From Ideonella_A sakaiensis_A (GTDB lineage: Bacteria > Pseudomonadota > Gammaproteobacteria > Burkholderiales > Burkholderiaceae_C), in NCBI RefSeq assembly GCF_048320135.1, contig NZ_CP182947.1:4898001-4962000 (forward strand): DNA of 64,000 bases. Reading direction: 5' to 3'. Of the stretch, positions 63,876 to 64,000 are shown in pieces; position 1 is the stretch's first letter; each line of letters starts with the position of its first letter. The position numbers and the translations under genes were made by a program. Under the pieces are notes generated by a model. It had not been told where the DNA came from. It did no database searches and saw nothing but the letters and a program-made list of their open reading frames with translations.

Positions 63876-64000
63876 ATGGCCACAGCAACGCCGACTTCCG
63901 CTTCAGCCGACCGCTATGACGAGTTCTACCGGCGCTCGGTCGAAGAGCCCGACGCCTTCTGGCGCGAGCAGGCCGAACTGATCGACTGGCAGCGCCCGTT
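63876..64000 (+). CDS. prpE: propionyl-CoA synthetase, N-terminal fragment
   Basis: Only about 41 codons are present before the right edge. The fragment reads as the start of an acyl-CoA synthetase of the acetyl/propionyl-CoA synthetase family. YDEFYRRSVEEPDAFWREQ followed by LIDWQRP is the recognisable N-terminal ACAS region and most resembles PrpE. PrpE makes propionyl-CoA from propionate, ATP and CoA. The start is set by GGAGGAGA. With so little sequence, an acetyl-CoA synthetase cannot be excluded. The AcuI-like neighbour favours propionate metabolism. Confidence 0.7.
   Translation, partial: MATATPTSASADRYDEFYRRSVEEPDAFWREQAELIDWQRP

Overview
The window is an ordinary chromosomal stretch of a high-GC betaproteobacterium, most likely of the order Burkholderiales. 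The evidence is gene order: sucA-sucB-lpd-zapE; bamD divergent from rluD; scpB-rluB-ndk-rlmN-pilW-rodZ-ispG-hisS-yfgM-bamB-der-hfq-hflX-hflK-hflC-hisZ-purA; and rpsB-tsf-pyrH-frr-uppS-cdsA-dxr-rseP-bamA-skp-lpxD-fabZ-lpxA-lpxB-rnhB. A short-form-type hisZ, tRNA-Leu(CAG) beside purA and rnr, and C/G-run intergenic repeats also fit. I assign order, not genus.

Layout. 1-5955: 2-oxoglutarate dehydrogenase genes (sucA enters from the left edge), then zapE and a small secreted protein. 6634-9754: a PP2C phosphatase facing a YdcH-like protein and a DinG-type helicase. 9794-11753: bamD and rluD, divergent. 11754-12111: the longest gene-free stretch, with a possible promoter and terminator-like hairpin. 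12112-28375: a nearly continuous plus-strand block covering chromosome segregation, rRNA modification, nucleotide metabolism, type IV pilus and cell shape, isoprenoids, tRNA charging, outer-membrane assembly, ribosome assembly, RNA chaperone and membrane protease control. 28376-34169: hisZ, purA, a phosphoribosyltransferase, tRNA-Leu on the minus strand and rnr. 34193-38487: a minus-strand run of amidase, D-amino-acid dehydrogenase and NAD(P)HX repair enzyme. 38650-53884: translation, envelope lipid, outer-membrane assembly and lipid A genes. 53892-58738: ppsR divergent from ppsA, then argG. 58828-62596: molybdenum cofactor genes moaA-mobA-moeA (minus strand) and an NlpC/P60 hydrolase. 62769 to the right edge: an AcuI-like reductase and the first codons of a propionyl-CoA synthetase.

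Together these are mainly housekeeping genes. Two linked themes stand out: envelope biogenesis (BamA, BamB, BamD, Skp, RseP, LpxA/B/D, FabZ, CdsA, UppS) and central carbon flux (2-oxoglutarate dehydrogenase, PEP synthase with its regulator, and a probable propionyl-CoA entry point at the right end).

I saw no CRISPR array, insertion sequence, prophage, toxin-antitoxin pair or obvious defence system. The most unusual feature is rnr: its N-terminal helix-turn-helix domain is missing and it has no usual start codon between the tRNA gene and the conserved coding region. Also worth a look are a possible small RNA upstream of scpB, two copies of a GC-rich dispersed repeat, a REP-like element after argG, and hairpins at or near several translation starts.
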